58,956 bases of DNA, taken from the NCBI GenBank assembly GCA_045599185.1, contig JAZRVO010000024.1, positions 1-58,956 on the forward strand. The letters are read 5' to 3'. The notes below the pieces were generated by a model. The model saw only the letters and a list, made by a program, of their open reading frames with translations. It made no database searches and was not told the origin of the DNA. This document shows, in pieces, positions 25,442 to 34,259 of the stretch; positions within the stretch are counted from its first letter, which is position 1, and the number at the start of each line of letters is the position of its first letter. A program made the position numbers and the translations under genes. The stretch comes from UBA1240 sp045599185. Its GTDB lineage: Bacteria > Spirochaetota > Spirochaetia > Treponematales > Treponemataceae.

Positions 25442-26824
25442 TCAGTTTTCTTCTTTTGGAAGATATTTTTCAATATACTCGCTTTTAATGCGGTAAAGTT
25501 CGTTACGCGGCAAAAGCGAAAGAACCTTCCATCCAATATCCAAAGTCTGTTCAATCGTTCGGTTTTCAAACTCACCCTGTGTAAGGAACTCGCTTTCAAA
25601 AGCTTCGCCAAAACGCAGGTACATTTTGTCGCCGTCAGAAAGTTCTTCTTCACCAATAATTGAAGCAAGGTTACGGATGCTTTTTACTTTTGAATAAGCT
25701 GCAAAAAGCTGGCTTGAAACATCCTTATGGTCTTCGCGGGTCATTTTTGCACCGATACCGTCTTTCATAAGGCGGCTTAAGCTTGGCAAGCCTGCCACCG
25801 GCGGGTACATACCGCGCTGACTTAGTTCGCGGTCAAGTACAATCTGACCTTCAGTAATGTAACCGGTCAAGTCAGGAATCGGGTGCGAAATATCATCGTT
25901 CGGCATGGTCAAAATCGGAATCTGCGTAATTGAACCGTTCGAACCCTTGATTTTTCCGGCGCGTTCATAAAGTTCTGCAAGGTCAGAATACAGATAGCCA
26001 GGATAACCTTTGCGGCCAGGAACTTCACCACGTGTTGTAGAAATTTCGCGCAAGGCTTCGCAGTAGTTGGTCATGTCGGTCATTACAACCAGAACGTGCA
26101 TACCTTTTTCGTATGCCAGATATTCAGCCGCAGTTAAGGCACAGCGCGGCGTAATGATACGTTCAATTGAAGGCGCATCGGCCAAAGACTGAAACATTAC
26201 AACTTTGGAAAGAACACCAGACTGTTCAAAAGTATCAATAAAGAAACGGGCAACATCGTATTTAATACCCATTCCTGCAAAAACCATAACGAAGTTTTCA
26301 TCCGAGTTACGGATTTTTGCCTGACGGATAATCTGTGCAGCAAGCTTGTTGTGAGGCAAACCGTTTCCACTAAAAATCGGCAGCTTCTGTCCGCGAATCA
26401 AAGTATTCATTCCGTCGATCGAACTGATACCGGTCTGAATAAAGTCGCGCGGATAAACGCGGGCATAAGGGTTAATAGGGTAACCGTTTACGTTAACCTT
26501 TTTAGAAGAAATAATTTCCGGATAACCGTCAATCGGTTTACCCAAACCGTTGAAAATACGTCCTAAAAGACCTTCGCTAACACGCAGTTCAAGAGGTGTT
26601 TCCAGAAATTCAACCGTTGTATTTTCAAGGTCAATACCACTGGTAGAACCAAAAATCTGTACGATTACGGCTTCTTCAGAAATATCAATAACACGACCGG
26701 TACGTTTTTCACCAGCACGGTCGCGAACTGCAACTGTTTCACCGTAAAATACGTCAGCGGTGCGCTTTACAACAACAATTGGCCCGTCAACAGAACTGAC
26801 ACCCCGATATTCTATTCCTTTCAT
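25442..26824 (-). CDS. atpB: V-type ATPase subunit B (non-catalytic head subunit)
   Basis: This regulatory head subunit has 460 residues. The nucleotide-binding P-loop is replaced by FSGNGLPHNKLA, the normal non-catalytic form. Other B-family segments are GIEYRGVSSVDGPIV, VVMTDMTNYCEALREI and GRKGYPGYLYSDLA. The start ATG overlaps the stop of subunit A by 4 bp (ATGA), showing translational coupling and equal stoichiometry. Gene naming follows V-ATPase usage, not the F-type atpB. Confidence 0.96.
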   Translation of the reverse strand: MKGIEYRGVSSVDGPIVVVKRTADVFYGETVAVRDRAGEKRTGRVIDISEEAVIVQIFGSTSGIDLENTTVEFLETPLELRVSEGLLGRIFNGLGKPIDGYPEIISSKKVNVNGYPINPYARVYPRDFIQTGISSIDGMNTLIRGQKLPIFSGNGLPHNKLAAQIIRQAKIRNSDENFVMVFAGMGIKYDVARFFIDTFEQSGVLSKVVMFQSLADAPSIERIITPRCALTAAEYLAYEKGMHVLVVMTDMTNYCEALREISTTRGEVPGRKGYPGYLYSDLAELYERAGKIKGSNGSITQIPILTMPNDDISHPIPDLTGYITEGQIVLDRELSQRGMYPPVAGLPSLSRLMKDGIGAKMTREDHKDVSSQLFAAYSKVKSIRNLASIIGEEELSDGDKMYLRFGEAFESEFLTQGEFENRTIEQTLDIGWKVLSLLPRNELYRIKSEYIEKYLPKEEN

Positions 26825-28587
26825 CGCACTTCCACCTTGCGGTAAATCTTTTCTAATCCTTCAAACTGCTCAGTCATGTGACCAGTAATTGCAGTAATTT
26901 CACTTAATTTATCGTTTGCAACTGAAATTTTAATGCGAACAATTTCTTCGCGTACTGGCAGTGCCGTAACTTTTACCAAAGGCGCACCGCCTTTTATCAG
27001 CGCAAGCGACTTTTCGTAAAATTCCATAATAAGTGACAGAATCATTATCTGTTTTTCCGGCACAGAATAAACATCAATATCGTCAAATGCATTCTGCTGC
27101 AAGAAACCGTTTTTTATCATTTCAGCAATTACCAGAATCAGGCGATCTGCATCCGGCAACGCATCAGGACCAATCAGGCGGACAATCTGCTGCAGGCGCT
27201 GTTCACGTTTCAGCAAGTCCAAAGCCTGCTGGCGCACTTCTGCCCAGCGCGGGTCAAGTTTGTCCCACCAGCTGCGCACTTCATCGGCATATTCAGAATA
27301 TGAATCAATCCAGCCGATAGCCGGATAGTGACGGGCGTTGGCAAGTTCGCGGTCAAGAGCCCAGAAACAGCGGATAAAGCGCTTGGTGTGCTGGGTAACA
27401 GGTTCACTAAAGTCGCCGCCTGGCGGTGAAACTGCACCAATAACAGAAACTGAACCTTCGTCACCGCACAATGAAGTTACGCGACCGGCACGTTCATAAA
27501 ATTCGGCAAGACGTGTAGGCAGATATGCAGGGAAACCTTCTTCTGCCGGCATTTCTTCCATACGACCGGAAAGTTCGCGCAAAGCTTCTGCCCAGCGGCT
27601 GGTAGAGTCTGCCATAATTGCAACAGCCATACCCATATCGCGGTAATATTCCGCCAGCGTAATTCCCGAATAAAGTGAAACTTCGCGGGCAGCAACCGGC
27701 ATGTTAGAAGTATTTGCAATCAAAATGGTACGTTCCATAAGGGAACGACCGGTTCTAGGGTCAATCAAAGTTGGAAATTCGGTCAGAACGTCAGTCATTT
27801 CGTTACCGCGTTCACCACAACCAATATAAACGATAATGTCAGCATCGCACCATTTTGCAATTGCATGCTGGGTCATGGTTTTGCCTGTACCAAAACCGCC
27901 AGGAATTGCCGCCGTACCGCCTTTTGACAACGGGAAGAAAACGTCAATTACGCGCTGACCTGTCATCAAAGGTTCTGTAACCGTTAATTTTTCTGCATAA
28001 GGGCGCGGCTTACGCACCGGCCAGTACTGTGCCAGAAAAATTTCTTCACCGCTGTCCGTTACGGCAACAGCTTCGTTAACTGTATATTCGCCTTTTGGCA
28101 TAACTTTTGTAAGTTTTTTGCCACGCATTGCAGGCGGCACCATTATTTTGTGCACAACAGATGCAGTTTCCTGAACAGTACCGATAATTACGCCGGGTTT
28201 TATTTCATCACCGACAGAAAGAACAGGAGTAAATTCCCATTTCTTTTCTTCATCAATAGGGGTTGTACGTTCACCGGGCAGCAAAAAAGCGCCGGAAGCA
28301 TTGTACATCGTTTCAAGCGGGCGCTGAATACCGTCGTAAATAGTACCAACCAAACCCGGTCCAAGGCGAAGCGAAAGCGGACGGTTATTGGAAACAACTT
28401 TTTCTCCAATCGCCATTCCCGTATCATCTTCGTAAACCTGAATGGTTGCAATTCCGTCTTTCAGACGAATAATTTCGCCAATAAGTTTTGCATTACCTAC
28501 GTCAACAACGTCATAAAGACCGCAACCGTCAAGACCTTCAGCATAAACGATTGGTCCAGAAATTCTGGTAATTTTGCCTTCAATCAT
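26821..28587 (-). CDS. atpA: V-type ATPase subunit A (catalytic)
   Basis: This catalytic head subunit has 588 residues. It has an N-terminal beta barrel (1-70), the A-type non-homologous bulge (about 110-200), and the Walker A motif GGFGTGKT (230-237) with intact Lys/Thr. The catalytic Glu segment GERGNEM and the Walker B region (VAIMADSTSRWAEALREL) follow. It hydrolyses or makes ATP, coupled to Na+ or H+ movement through the I/K sector. The start overlaps the stop of subunit E by 4 bp, and its own stop overlaps the start of B. Confidence 0.97.
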   Translation of the reverse strand: MIEGKITRISGPIVYAEGLDGCGLYDVVDVGNAKLIGEIIRLKDGIATIQVYEDDTGMAIGEKVVSNNRPLSLRLGPGLVGTIYDGIQRPLETMYNASGAFLLPGERTTPIDEEKKWEFTPVLSVGDEIKPGVIIGTVQETASVVHKIMVPPAMRGKKLTKVMPKGEYTVNEAVAVTDSGEEIFLAQYWPVRKPRPYAEKLTVTEPLMTGQRVIDVFFPLSKGGTAAIPGGFGTGKTMTQHAIAKWCDADIIVYIGCGERGNEMTDVLTEFPTLIDPRTGRSLMERTILIANTSNMPVAAREVSLYSGITLAEYYRDMGMAVAIMADSTSRWAEALRELSGRMEEMPAEEGFPAYLPTRLAEFYERAGRVTSLCGDEGSVSVIGAVSPPGGDFSEPVTQHTKRFIRCFWALDRELANARHYPAIGWIDSYSEYADEVRSWWDKLDPRWAEVRQQALDLLKREQRLQQIVRLIGPDALPDADRLILVIAEMIKNGFLQQNAFDDIDVYSVPEKQIMILSLIMEFYEKSLALIKGGAPLVKVTALPVREEIVRIKISVANDKLSEITAITGHMTEQFEGLEKIYRKVEVR

Positions 28588-29210
28588 TGTGTCAATCTCC
28601 CGTCAAAAAGGGTGTTGGCAAGCTCAAATCGGCTTGAATCTAAAAGAGAATTTATAAGCTCGGTTATTGTAATTCTGCAGCGAATAAAACGGTCGTCAGT
28701 TTCAATTAACATGCCGTTGTAAATGCCTGTATCACGGGCAGCAGTTTCGTTAATCTGTTCGTATTTGCTAACTTTGCTGTCAGAAAATTCTTTTTTTACC
28801 AAATCTTTAATTGAAGCTTCGCTGAAACCGTGGTACGAAACTGAAAAATCTTTACCGGCAAGGGCACTTTTAAACCCCTGGGTAAATTTTGCTAATAATT
28901 CTATTTTTTTTGCCTCGCTTAAGGAAGCAATATAATTGTCAATGGCTGTATTAACCGCTGAATCTTCAAAAGAAACCAGGAAACGCTCTTTTTCAAGAGG
29001 CAAAGCAGCGGCTAAGTCGGTTTTGTAGCTTTCTAATTTTTTTGCATACAAAGCCTTTTTTTCGGCGGCAGTTTTTTCAATTTTTGCCTGATTTTCATCA
29101 AGCAAAACCTGCCCGTCAGTTTCGGCACGCTTGATAAGGCGTTCAGCCTTGCGGCGTGCATCTTCTTGTATCTCTTTATCTAAGATTTCCGTTGAACGAA
29201 ATTCTTCCAT
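28584..29210 (-). CDS. atpE: V-type ATPase subunit E (peripheral stalk)
   Basis: This protein of 208 residues has a long charged N-terminal helix (about 8-90) rich in Glu/Lys/Ala, with the DARRKAERLIKRAETDGQ pattern, then an alpha/beta C-terminal domain that caps the head. This is the E-subunit layout; E pairs with the G-type coiled coil at 32993-33298. It lies 17 bp after subunit F and overlaps subunit A by 4 bp. Confidence 0.88.
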   Translation of the reverse strand: MEEFRSTEILDKEIQEDARRKAERLIKRAETDGQVLLDENQAKIEKTAAEKKALYAKKLESYKTDLAAALPLEKERFLVSFEDSAVNTAIDNYIASLSEAKKIELLAKFTQGFKSALAGKDFSVSYHGFSEASIKDLVKKEFSDSKVSKYEQINETAARDTGIYNGMLIETDDRFIRCRITITELINSLLDSSRFELANTLFDGRLTQ

Positions 29211-29227
29211 TGTAAAACTCTCAAAAA

Positions 29228-29566
29228 TTAAACAGAAATACCAATAGCTTCACGAATGGCATCTGTAAGGGTTTTCTTTCCTTCCAAATGCCCGTTAATG
29301 CCAGGAATTTCAACAATCAACGGAAATTTTCCCGTTTTTTGCCATTCACTCACTTCATCTTCAAGCATCGAAGAAACTTCTTCTGTTAAAATAAGCACTT
29401 TGACACGTTCCTCTGTTACCGGCATACCGGCAATTACGCCACCTTTTCCGGTAACACGGTTAAAGGAGTCAAGGGCTTCTGTACGGTTTACGACAACATC
29501 GCCCTGAACCCCAACCAGGTTGAAAGCCAAAACAAGTTCTCGTTCACCGATAACAAAGTATTGCAC
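29228..29566 (-). CDS. atpF: V-type ATPase subunit F (central stalk)
   Basis: This protein of 112 residues binds the D axle. The motifs YFVIGERELVLAFNLVGVQG and VLILTEEVSSML, and the ending IREAIGI, are typical of the family. The start codon is GTG (29564-29566) with only a weak ribosome site, so translation may depend on coupling to the preceding gene 12 bp upstream. Length and position in the cluster agree with archaeal-type operons. Confidence 0.93.
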   Translation of the reverse strand: MQYFVIGERELVLAFNLVGVQGDVVVNRTEALDSFNRVTGKGGVIAGMPVTEERVKVLILTEEVSSMLEDEVSEWQKTGKFPLIVEIPGINGHLEGKKTLTDAIREAIGISV

Positions 29567-29578
29567 CGTGTCTTATCC

Positions 29579-29884
29579 TTACATGATGATAATAAGAAGT
29601 CCTACGAGGAATCCCCACAAACAGATACCTTCAGCAAGACCAACAAATGGAAGGGCTTTACCAGAAAGTTCAGCGTTTTCGGCCATAGCGCCCATAGCAG
29701 CAGAACCAATCTTACCAACAGCCATACCACCACCAATGCATCCAAAACCAACAGCAAAAGCAGCAGCAAAATACTTCAATGATGAACCGGCTGCAGCAGC
29801 AGTTGCTTCGTCACCAGTTGCAGCAAAAACAGCAGCACCAGCGAAACAAAGAAGAACAGCAAGAATGATTTTCTTAGCATTCAT
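29579..29884 (-). CDS. atpK: V-type ATPase subunit K (c-ring proteolipid), with signal-like N-terminus
   Basis: This membrane rotor subunit has 101 residues. The start is the ATG at 29882-29884 with AGGAG upstream; the longer frame to 30004 overlaps the I gene and lacks a ribosome site. Residues 4-21 (KKIILAVLLCFAGAAVFA) look like a cleavable signal peptide. The rest forms one helical hairpin: about 36-67 Gly-rich, then 78-101 with the ion-binding Glu85 in GLAEGICLWG. Glu85 and the Gly six residues later align with the archaeal PET...G pattern. So the ring subunit is a single hairpin with one carboxylate each, unlike the duplicated 4-helix K of Enterococcus. Na+ versus H+ specificity is not evident. 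Confidence 0.92.
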   Translation of the reverse strand: MNAKKIILAVLLCFAGAAVFAATGDEATAAAAGSSLKYFAAAFAVGFGCIGGGMAVGKIGSAAMGAMAENAELSGKALPFVGLAEGICLWGFLVGLLIIIM

Positions 29885-29900
29885 AGTCAATACTCCTAAA

Positions 29901-31874
29901 CTACTTATATTTGAACTGGAAAGGTTTGAATTCAACGCCGGTTTCGTTAAAGAATTTTGAGAAAAACTCATAATACTGCAAACGAAGAACCTGAATTGCA
30001 ACAATCATGCCTTCCAGAACAATAACAACAACATTTCCCAGCAGAATTACGGCAAAACCGCCAACACCGCCGACAAGTTTGTTCATTTCAAAAATAATGT
30101 AACCCAAAACAACATGTGCCAAGGCGAAGGCACCAACACGCAGGAAACTTACGGTGTTTGACAAATAGTTTGAAACAACTTCAAGCAGTTCAACTACACC
30201 TTCAATAATGCCTGCGAAAAGACCATTTTCAAAAACAGGCTTTTCATGTTCAAGCAGGCGTTCCAGCGGATGAGCAAAGAAAACGCCCAGAAGCGTAATG
30301 CCAATTACCACCCAGTCGTAAACTGCAATTTTATGCTTAAAGCCTGCAATGCGGATAGCCAGAACAACCACGTACCAGAAAAAACATGCACCGCAAAGTC
30401 CGGTTTTGCCAAAGAAAGCATTTCCGTATTTTTTAAGCGCAATGTTATTCATAAAGTTAAGTATAAGACCCAACGAGTTGATGACAAAACCAACCGAAAG
30501 CGTAAAACCAAAGAAAATGAAAACCAGAGCAAGGGTATCATCACTCGGCATAAGGTGCAAAATAGGCGCAAAAGCATTTTCCTTGCCAACAAACAAACCG
30601 GTAACAAAATAAGCGAAAGGCTTCAAAAGTTCGTCATTCGTAAAGAATTCACCGGTTAAAAGCCCCATTATCGTACTGGAAACACCAATGGAAATGAAAA
30701 CCAGACCATATTTATTCCAGCCGCCAATTTTTACAAGATTAAAATGCAGCAGCAAACCGGCGATTACAAAAACAAGTCCCTGACCTGCATCACCAAACAT
30801 AATACCGAAAAGCAATGTAAAGAAAATTGCAACAAACGGGGTCGGGTCAATCGTACCGTATTTAGGTGCACCGTAACTGAACAGAATGCCTTCAAAACTT
30901 TTTATGAACTTACCGTGAGAAAGTTTTACAGGCACTTCTTCCCTTCCGTTCCGCACAGCTGCAACTTCACTTGGCTGATACTGTCTTACGGCGATGCGGC
31001 CTTTTGTCAAGTTATCCAGTTCCTTTATTAAATTGTCACTTTCTGCAACAGGTATCCAGCCGGAAATTCTGTAAACAAGTTCAGTTGCTTCAAGCTTGTC
31101 ACGTAAATTCTGCACCTGCATACCAATAGAAAACTGTTCCAGAAGCTTAAGAACATCTTCCGAATGTGTTTTCGCATAAGAAGTTCTTTCTTCTTCAAGC
31201 AATTTTATTGAAGCTTCCTGATTTGCAATTTCATTTTTCATGCCTTCAAGCATGTCATCAGGAATACCTTTGAAATCCTTTGGAATTTCCAGCTGAACAA
31301 AGCCGAATTTCTTCAGTTCCGTATCAAGGGCAAAACGTGCCTTGCGCGAACATGCTGCCATGATGCGGGATTTGTCTTCTCCAAGTGGAACAAGCGTTAC
31401 GCGGTCACCCAAGGCCATCTGCAAATCTTCGTAAACAGCCGGATCAATTTTTCCGATGCGCATTGTAAGGAACGACAAATGTTCAAGTTCCGAATACGAT
31501 ACTTTAAGATTCGAAAAAGAAAGTGCTTCTTTATAAGCATCTTTTAATCTGTTTAATTCTTCTGCGGCCTTTAATTCGCGCTCACGCAATTCGTCTACAG
31601 CGCCAATTATTTCGCCAGCCTTTGCAAAATCATCATCACCCGGCGAAACCGCATTTTCAGAATAATCGTTTTTATCGCTGATATTTAAATACGAACGAAC
31701 AACCTGAAGTTTTTCAAAAACATCACGAGAAGTGTTAGGAGAATTGGTTGAAGTATCATTCAGACGCGAATAAAACTGAAATACAGCTTTTTTTCCTAAA
31801 TATTCAATAACCGAATCAACGTCCTCTTTCATAATCATCAATTCAATCAGACGCATGGGAGCTGTTTTTGCCAT
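29901..31874 (-). CDS. atpI: V-type ATPase subunit I (a-type stator)
   Basis: This membrane stator subunit has 657 residues. The N-terminal half (about 1-330) is a cytoplasmic coiled-coil arm that contacts the E/G stalks; the C-terminal half has seven or eight membrane helices. The essential Arg next to the ring is visible in SFLRVGAFALAHVVLG. Signature GIMFGDAGQGL lies in the first membrane helices. AGGAGA precedes the ATG. It lies 16 bp before K and about 113 bp after the C-type subunit. Confidence 0.95.
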   Translation of the reverse strand: MAKTAPMRLIELMIMKEDVDSVIEYLGKKAVFQFYSRLNDTSTNSPNTSRDVFEKLQVVRSYLNISDKNDYSENAVSPGDDDFAKAGEIIGAVDELRERELKAAEELNRLKDAYKEALSFSNLKVSYSELEHLSFLTMRIGKIDPAVYEDLQMALGDRVTLVPLGEDKSRIMAACSRKARFALDTELKKFGFVQLEIPKDFKGIPDDMLEGMKNEIANQEASIKLLEEERTSYAKTHSEDVLKLLEQFSIGMQVQNLRDKLEATELVYRISGWIPVAESDNLIKELDNLTKGRIAVRQYQPSEVAAVRNGREEVPVKLSHGKFIKSFEGILFSYGAPKYGTIDPTPFVAIFFTLLFGIMFGDAGQGLVFVIAGLLLHFNLVKIGGWNKYGLVFISIGVSSTIMGLLTGEFFTNDELLKPFAYFVTGLFVGKENAFAPILHLMPSDDTLALVFIFFGFTLSVGFVINSLGLILNFMNNIALKKYGNAFFGKTGLCGACFFWYVVVLAIRIAGFKHKIAVYDWVVIGITLLGVFFAHPLERLLEHEKPVFENGLFAGIIEGVVELLEVVSNYLSNTVSFLRVGAFALAHVVLGYIIFEMNKLVGGVGGFAVILLGNVVVIVLEGMIVAIQVLRLQYYEFFSKFFNETGVEFKPFQFKYK

Positions 31875-31987
31875 AATTTCTCCTGTTTTACTTTATTCAA
31901 TTAACCGCCAAACTGACGGCACTGCAAAACTAATAGTTATCTTCCATTATAAAGCATTTTCTGCAAGAAAACTAAAAAAAATTGCAA

Positions 31988-32983
31988 TTATTTTATTTTT
32001 TCCGGCTCAACATTCAGGCGCAAACCTTCAGCAGCACGGCGGATATAATCAAGTTCCTGCTGTTTTATTTTAAACCACGGTGCCAGCACCGCAGGCGAAC
32101 AAGGGAAGCGGTGGAACATCTGGAGCGCACGCTTCTGGTTTGCAGCACGCGCAGAAGTTTGAATCCAGCGCGGATCAACATTCCAGACAACACCGTCTTC
32201 GTGGGGGTTCAAAAAAGCGGCATAACGCCAGTGCTGCCAGTCTTCGTAAGTATCAAGGGACTTGTTCAGAACTTCCAGCGCAGGTCCGGCAATCGGGTCT
32301 GTTTTTTGCCCGGCTTCACCAACCCATGCAAGGTACGGCACAACTTCTTCCGGCTTCATTTGAAAATAAACACGCAGGCGAATTGCCCAAACAATATTAT
32401 CAATAATCAATTCTTCACTGATAAGTTTTTCAATGGCCGGTCTGTCTTCGCCGCGGTAATTCTGCACGGCCGTCCACAAATCTTTTACATACTGAACATC
32501 AAGATTGTGTTCGAAAGCCTTAACGTCAGCAATTTCTACAGGCTTGTTAAACCATGAAAGCTTTGTACCGCTGGTCATGGCAGCAACATTTGGCCATGCT
32601 TCATACTTTATGGTAGAAAATTTACCAATATCAACAATTTGCGGCATCGAAGCCTGACCGGTGCGCAATGCGAAATTTATTTTTTTTAAATTGGAATAAT
32701 CAAAACGCCGCAAAAGTTGCAGCGCAACAGGATCGGGGTTAGAAAAAAGTGAAAGCAATTCGCAGAATTCCTGAATGAAACGATTCTGAGCATCGTTTTC
32801 AAGTTTCTGGGCGAGCAAGGCTTCCGGTATCATCGGCACTTCAGTTTCAAACACCAGCTGCCATAATTCTGCAAGGCTTTTTACTGCGAAAAGTTGATTT
32901 GCACGCTGACCAACAAACGACTTTGCAAGCCTTCCGCTGGTTTTGGCATAAACATAATCTGCTGCACTAGAACGATCCAACAT
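31988..32983 (-). CDS. atpC: V-type ATPase subunit C/d (AC39-like)
   Basis: This mostly helical soluble protein of 331 residues couples the D/F axle to the membrane ring in V/A-type enzymes. Its N-terminus (SAADYVYAKTSGRLAKSFVG) and C-terminal PWFKIKQQELDYIRRAAEGLRLN match AC39/C family ends. The middle is divergent, so the assignment relies on these ends, the length and the gene position directly between the G-like and I genes. AAGG precedes the ATG. Without the operon context I would be less sure. Confidence 0.82.
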   Translation of the reverse strand: MLDRSSAADYVYAKTSGRLAKSFVGQRANQLFAVKSLAELWQLVFETEVPMIPEALLAQKLENDAQNRFIQEFCELLSLFSNPDPVALQLLRRFDYSNLKKINFALRTGQASMPQIVDIGKFSTIKYEAWPNVAAMTSGTKLSWFNKPVEIADVKAFEHNLDVQYVKDLWTAVQNYRGEDRPAIEKLISEELIIDNIVWAIRLRVYFQMKPEEVVPYLAWVGEAGQKTDPIAGPALEVLNKSLDTYEDWQHWRYAAFLNPHEDGVVWNVDPRWIQTSARAANQKRALQMFHRFPCSPAVLAPWFKIKQQELDYIRRAAEGLRLNVEPEKIK

Positions 32984-32992
32984 AACAAAACC

Positions 32993-33298
32993 TTATCTGT
33001 TAAAAAGCAATTCTGTAAGCAACGAATTAAAAGCTTCTTTATTCTGGTTCCATGAACCAACTTCGGCACGATAAGACTCAACAGCAGAATTATATTCACT
33101 GTCACACTTTGCGCATTCAGAAGCGAGTTTTTTTTCTTCTTCTTTTACGATTTTTTCATAGGATTCTTTGTATAAAGTGTTCGCTTTTTCACGTACAGCA
33201 CCAATACGCTTGTCGTATTCTTTCTGTGCATCAGCCATCAACTCGGCTGCTTGCCGTTCTACATCAAAAAGATGTTCAATAACGTTCTGATCTTCCAT
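32993..33298 (-). CDS. V-type ATPase subunit G/H-like peripheral-stalk coiled coil
   Basis: This charged, nearly all-helical protein has 101 residues (IEHLFDVERQAAELMADAQKEYDK...). It resembles the G/H subunit that pairs with E. The start is the ATG at 33296-33298 with AAGGA upstream; the frame extends to 33346 without a ribosome site. It is the first V-ATPase gene of the operon, 10 bp before the C-type gene. Sequence identity in this family is low, so the call rests on coiled-coil character, length and position. Confidence 0.8.
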   Translation of the reverse strand: MEDQNVIEHLFDVERQAAELMADAQKEYDKRIGAVREKANTLYKESYEKIVKEEEKKLASECAKCDSEYNSAVESYRAEVGSWNQNKEAFNSLLTELLFNR

Positions 33299-33370
33299 AC
33301 AAAATTCCTTTTTACCAAAAAAAACAGCGAAAACCTTGAAAACCAAAGTCTTCGCTACAGCTATAATAAT

Positions 33371-33841
33371 TTAAATTGCAACTAATTCTTCTTCATAACG
33401 GCACAAAACACTGTACACATCGCTTGGTGTTTTCTGTTCAAGAATGTCTTTATAAAAAGTTTCTTTTTCCAGCAATTGAGAAACGCGCTTCAAAGCCCGC
33501 AAATGTAATTCGTTATCATCCTGAGAAGAAATCAGCATAATAAACAATGTGACAGGCGCACCGTCAAGCGAATCAAAATCAATGCCGGTACGCGAAATAC
33601 CGATTACACCATGAATTCCTTTAACGGCACTGGTTCTGCCATGCGGAACAGCAATGTTATGCATAATCCCGGTTGACATCTTTTCTTCTCGTGTAAAAAC
33701 CGATTCAATAATCTCACTGCGGCTTACTTCCGGATGTTCCGCAGCGAACAACTCAACGAGCTCTTCAATAACTTCGTCTTTGTCATCGCTGCTTAAATCT
33801 ACACAAATTGCCTTAGGAGAAAAAACTTCCTCAAGAATCAT
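33371..33841 (-). CDS. PTS EIIA-Ntr/fructose-type protein (PtsN-like)
   Basis: This cytoplasmic single-domain EIIA of 156 residues has the phosphorylatable His67 in NIAVPHGRT. No sugar permease domain or EIIB is attached. In Treponema an incomplete PTS is thought to be regulatory. It lies 9 bp after secG and 72 bp before the V-ATPase stalk gene, so it should be cotranscribed with the ATPase. This links PTS phosphorylation state to ion pumping, as inference. It is the second EIIA in the window (the other is fused to an HTH at 5643-6296). Confidence 0.93.
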   Translation of the reverse strand: MILEEVFSPKAICVDLSSDDKDEVIEELVELFAAEHPEVSRSEIIESVFTREEKMSTGIMHNIAVPHGRTSAVKGIHGVIGISRTGIDFDSLDGAPVTLFIMLISSQDDNELHLRALKRVSQLLEKETFYKDILEQKTPSDVYSVLCRYEEELVAI

Positions 33842-33850
33842 TAAAGCCTC

Positions 33851-34156
33851 TTATTCAGCGTTGTTCCACCATTCACCAGCAGATTCTTCTGTCTGGATGC
33901 TTGAAGTGTCAAGTTCTTTAGCAACTGGTGTTTTGTTCAAAATTGCAAGAACAAAGCTTGTAACGAAGAACAATGTTACAAGAACATAAGTTGTTTTTGT
34001 AAGGACATTTGCAGAACGAGAACCGAATGCCTGGCTTCCGTTTCCGCCGAAAAGTCCACCCATGCCGCTTTCTTCATTTTGCAAAAGCACAAGTACAACA
34101 AGTAAAAAACAAATAATAATAAAAGCAACTAAAAGAATTATGCTAACAACGCCCAT
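33851..34156 (-). CDS. secG: Preprotein translocase subunit SecG
   Basis: This protein of 101 residues has two membrane helices, SIILLVAFIIICFLLVVLVLL and TYVLVTLFFVTSFVLAIL. They are separated by the SecG signature QNEESGMGGLFGG, with a Glu/Thr-rich tail. SecG assists SecYE-mediated export. The start is the ATG at 34154-34156 with GGAGA 6-7 nt upstream; the upstream extension of the frame to 34351 overlaps DUF763 and is rejected. It is the first gene after the promoter at 34194-34222. Confidence 0.93.
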   Translation of the reverse strand: MGVVSIILLVAFIIICFLLVVLVLLQNEESGMGGLFGGNGSQAFGSRSANVLTKTTYVLVTLFFVTSFVLAILNKTPVAKELDTSSIQTEESAGEWWNNAE

Positions 34157-34193
34157 AAAAATCTCCAAATTTGTAATTATTGCGATACTCCCT

Positions 34194-34222
34194 ATTCTAT
34201 AAAAAAAACAAAGTTGTTGCAA
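34194..34222 (-). promoter_or_regulatory. Promoter of the secG-ptsN-V-ATPase operon
   Basis: On the minus strand TTGCAA (34217-34222) and TAGAAT (34194-34199) are 17 bp apart, about 40 bp before the secG start. No equally good promoter appears between the operon genes, although I could not exclude internal starts. Confidence 0.65.
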
Positions 34223-34259
34223 CTGTTTGAATGTCAAAAATGCCAAACATCGGCAGAGA

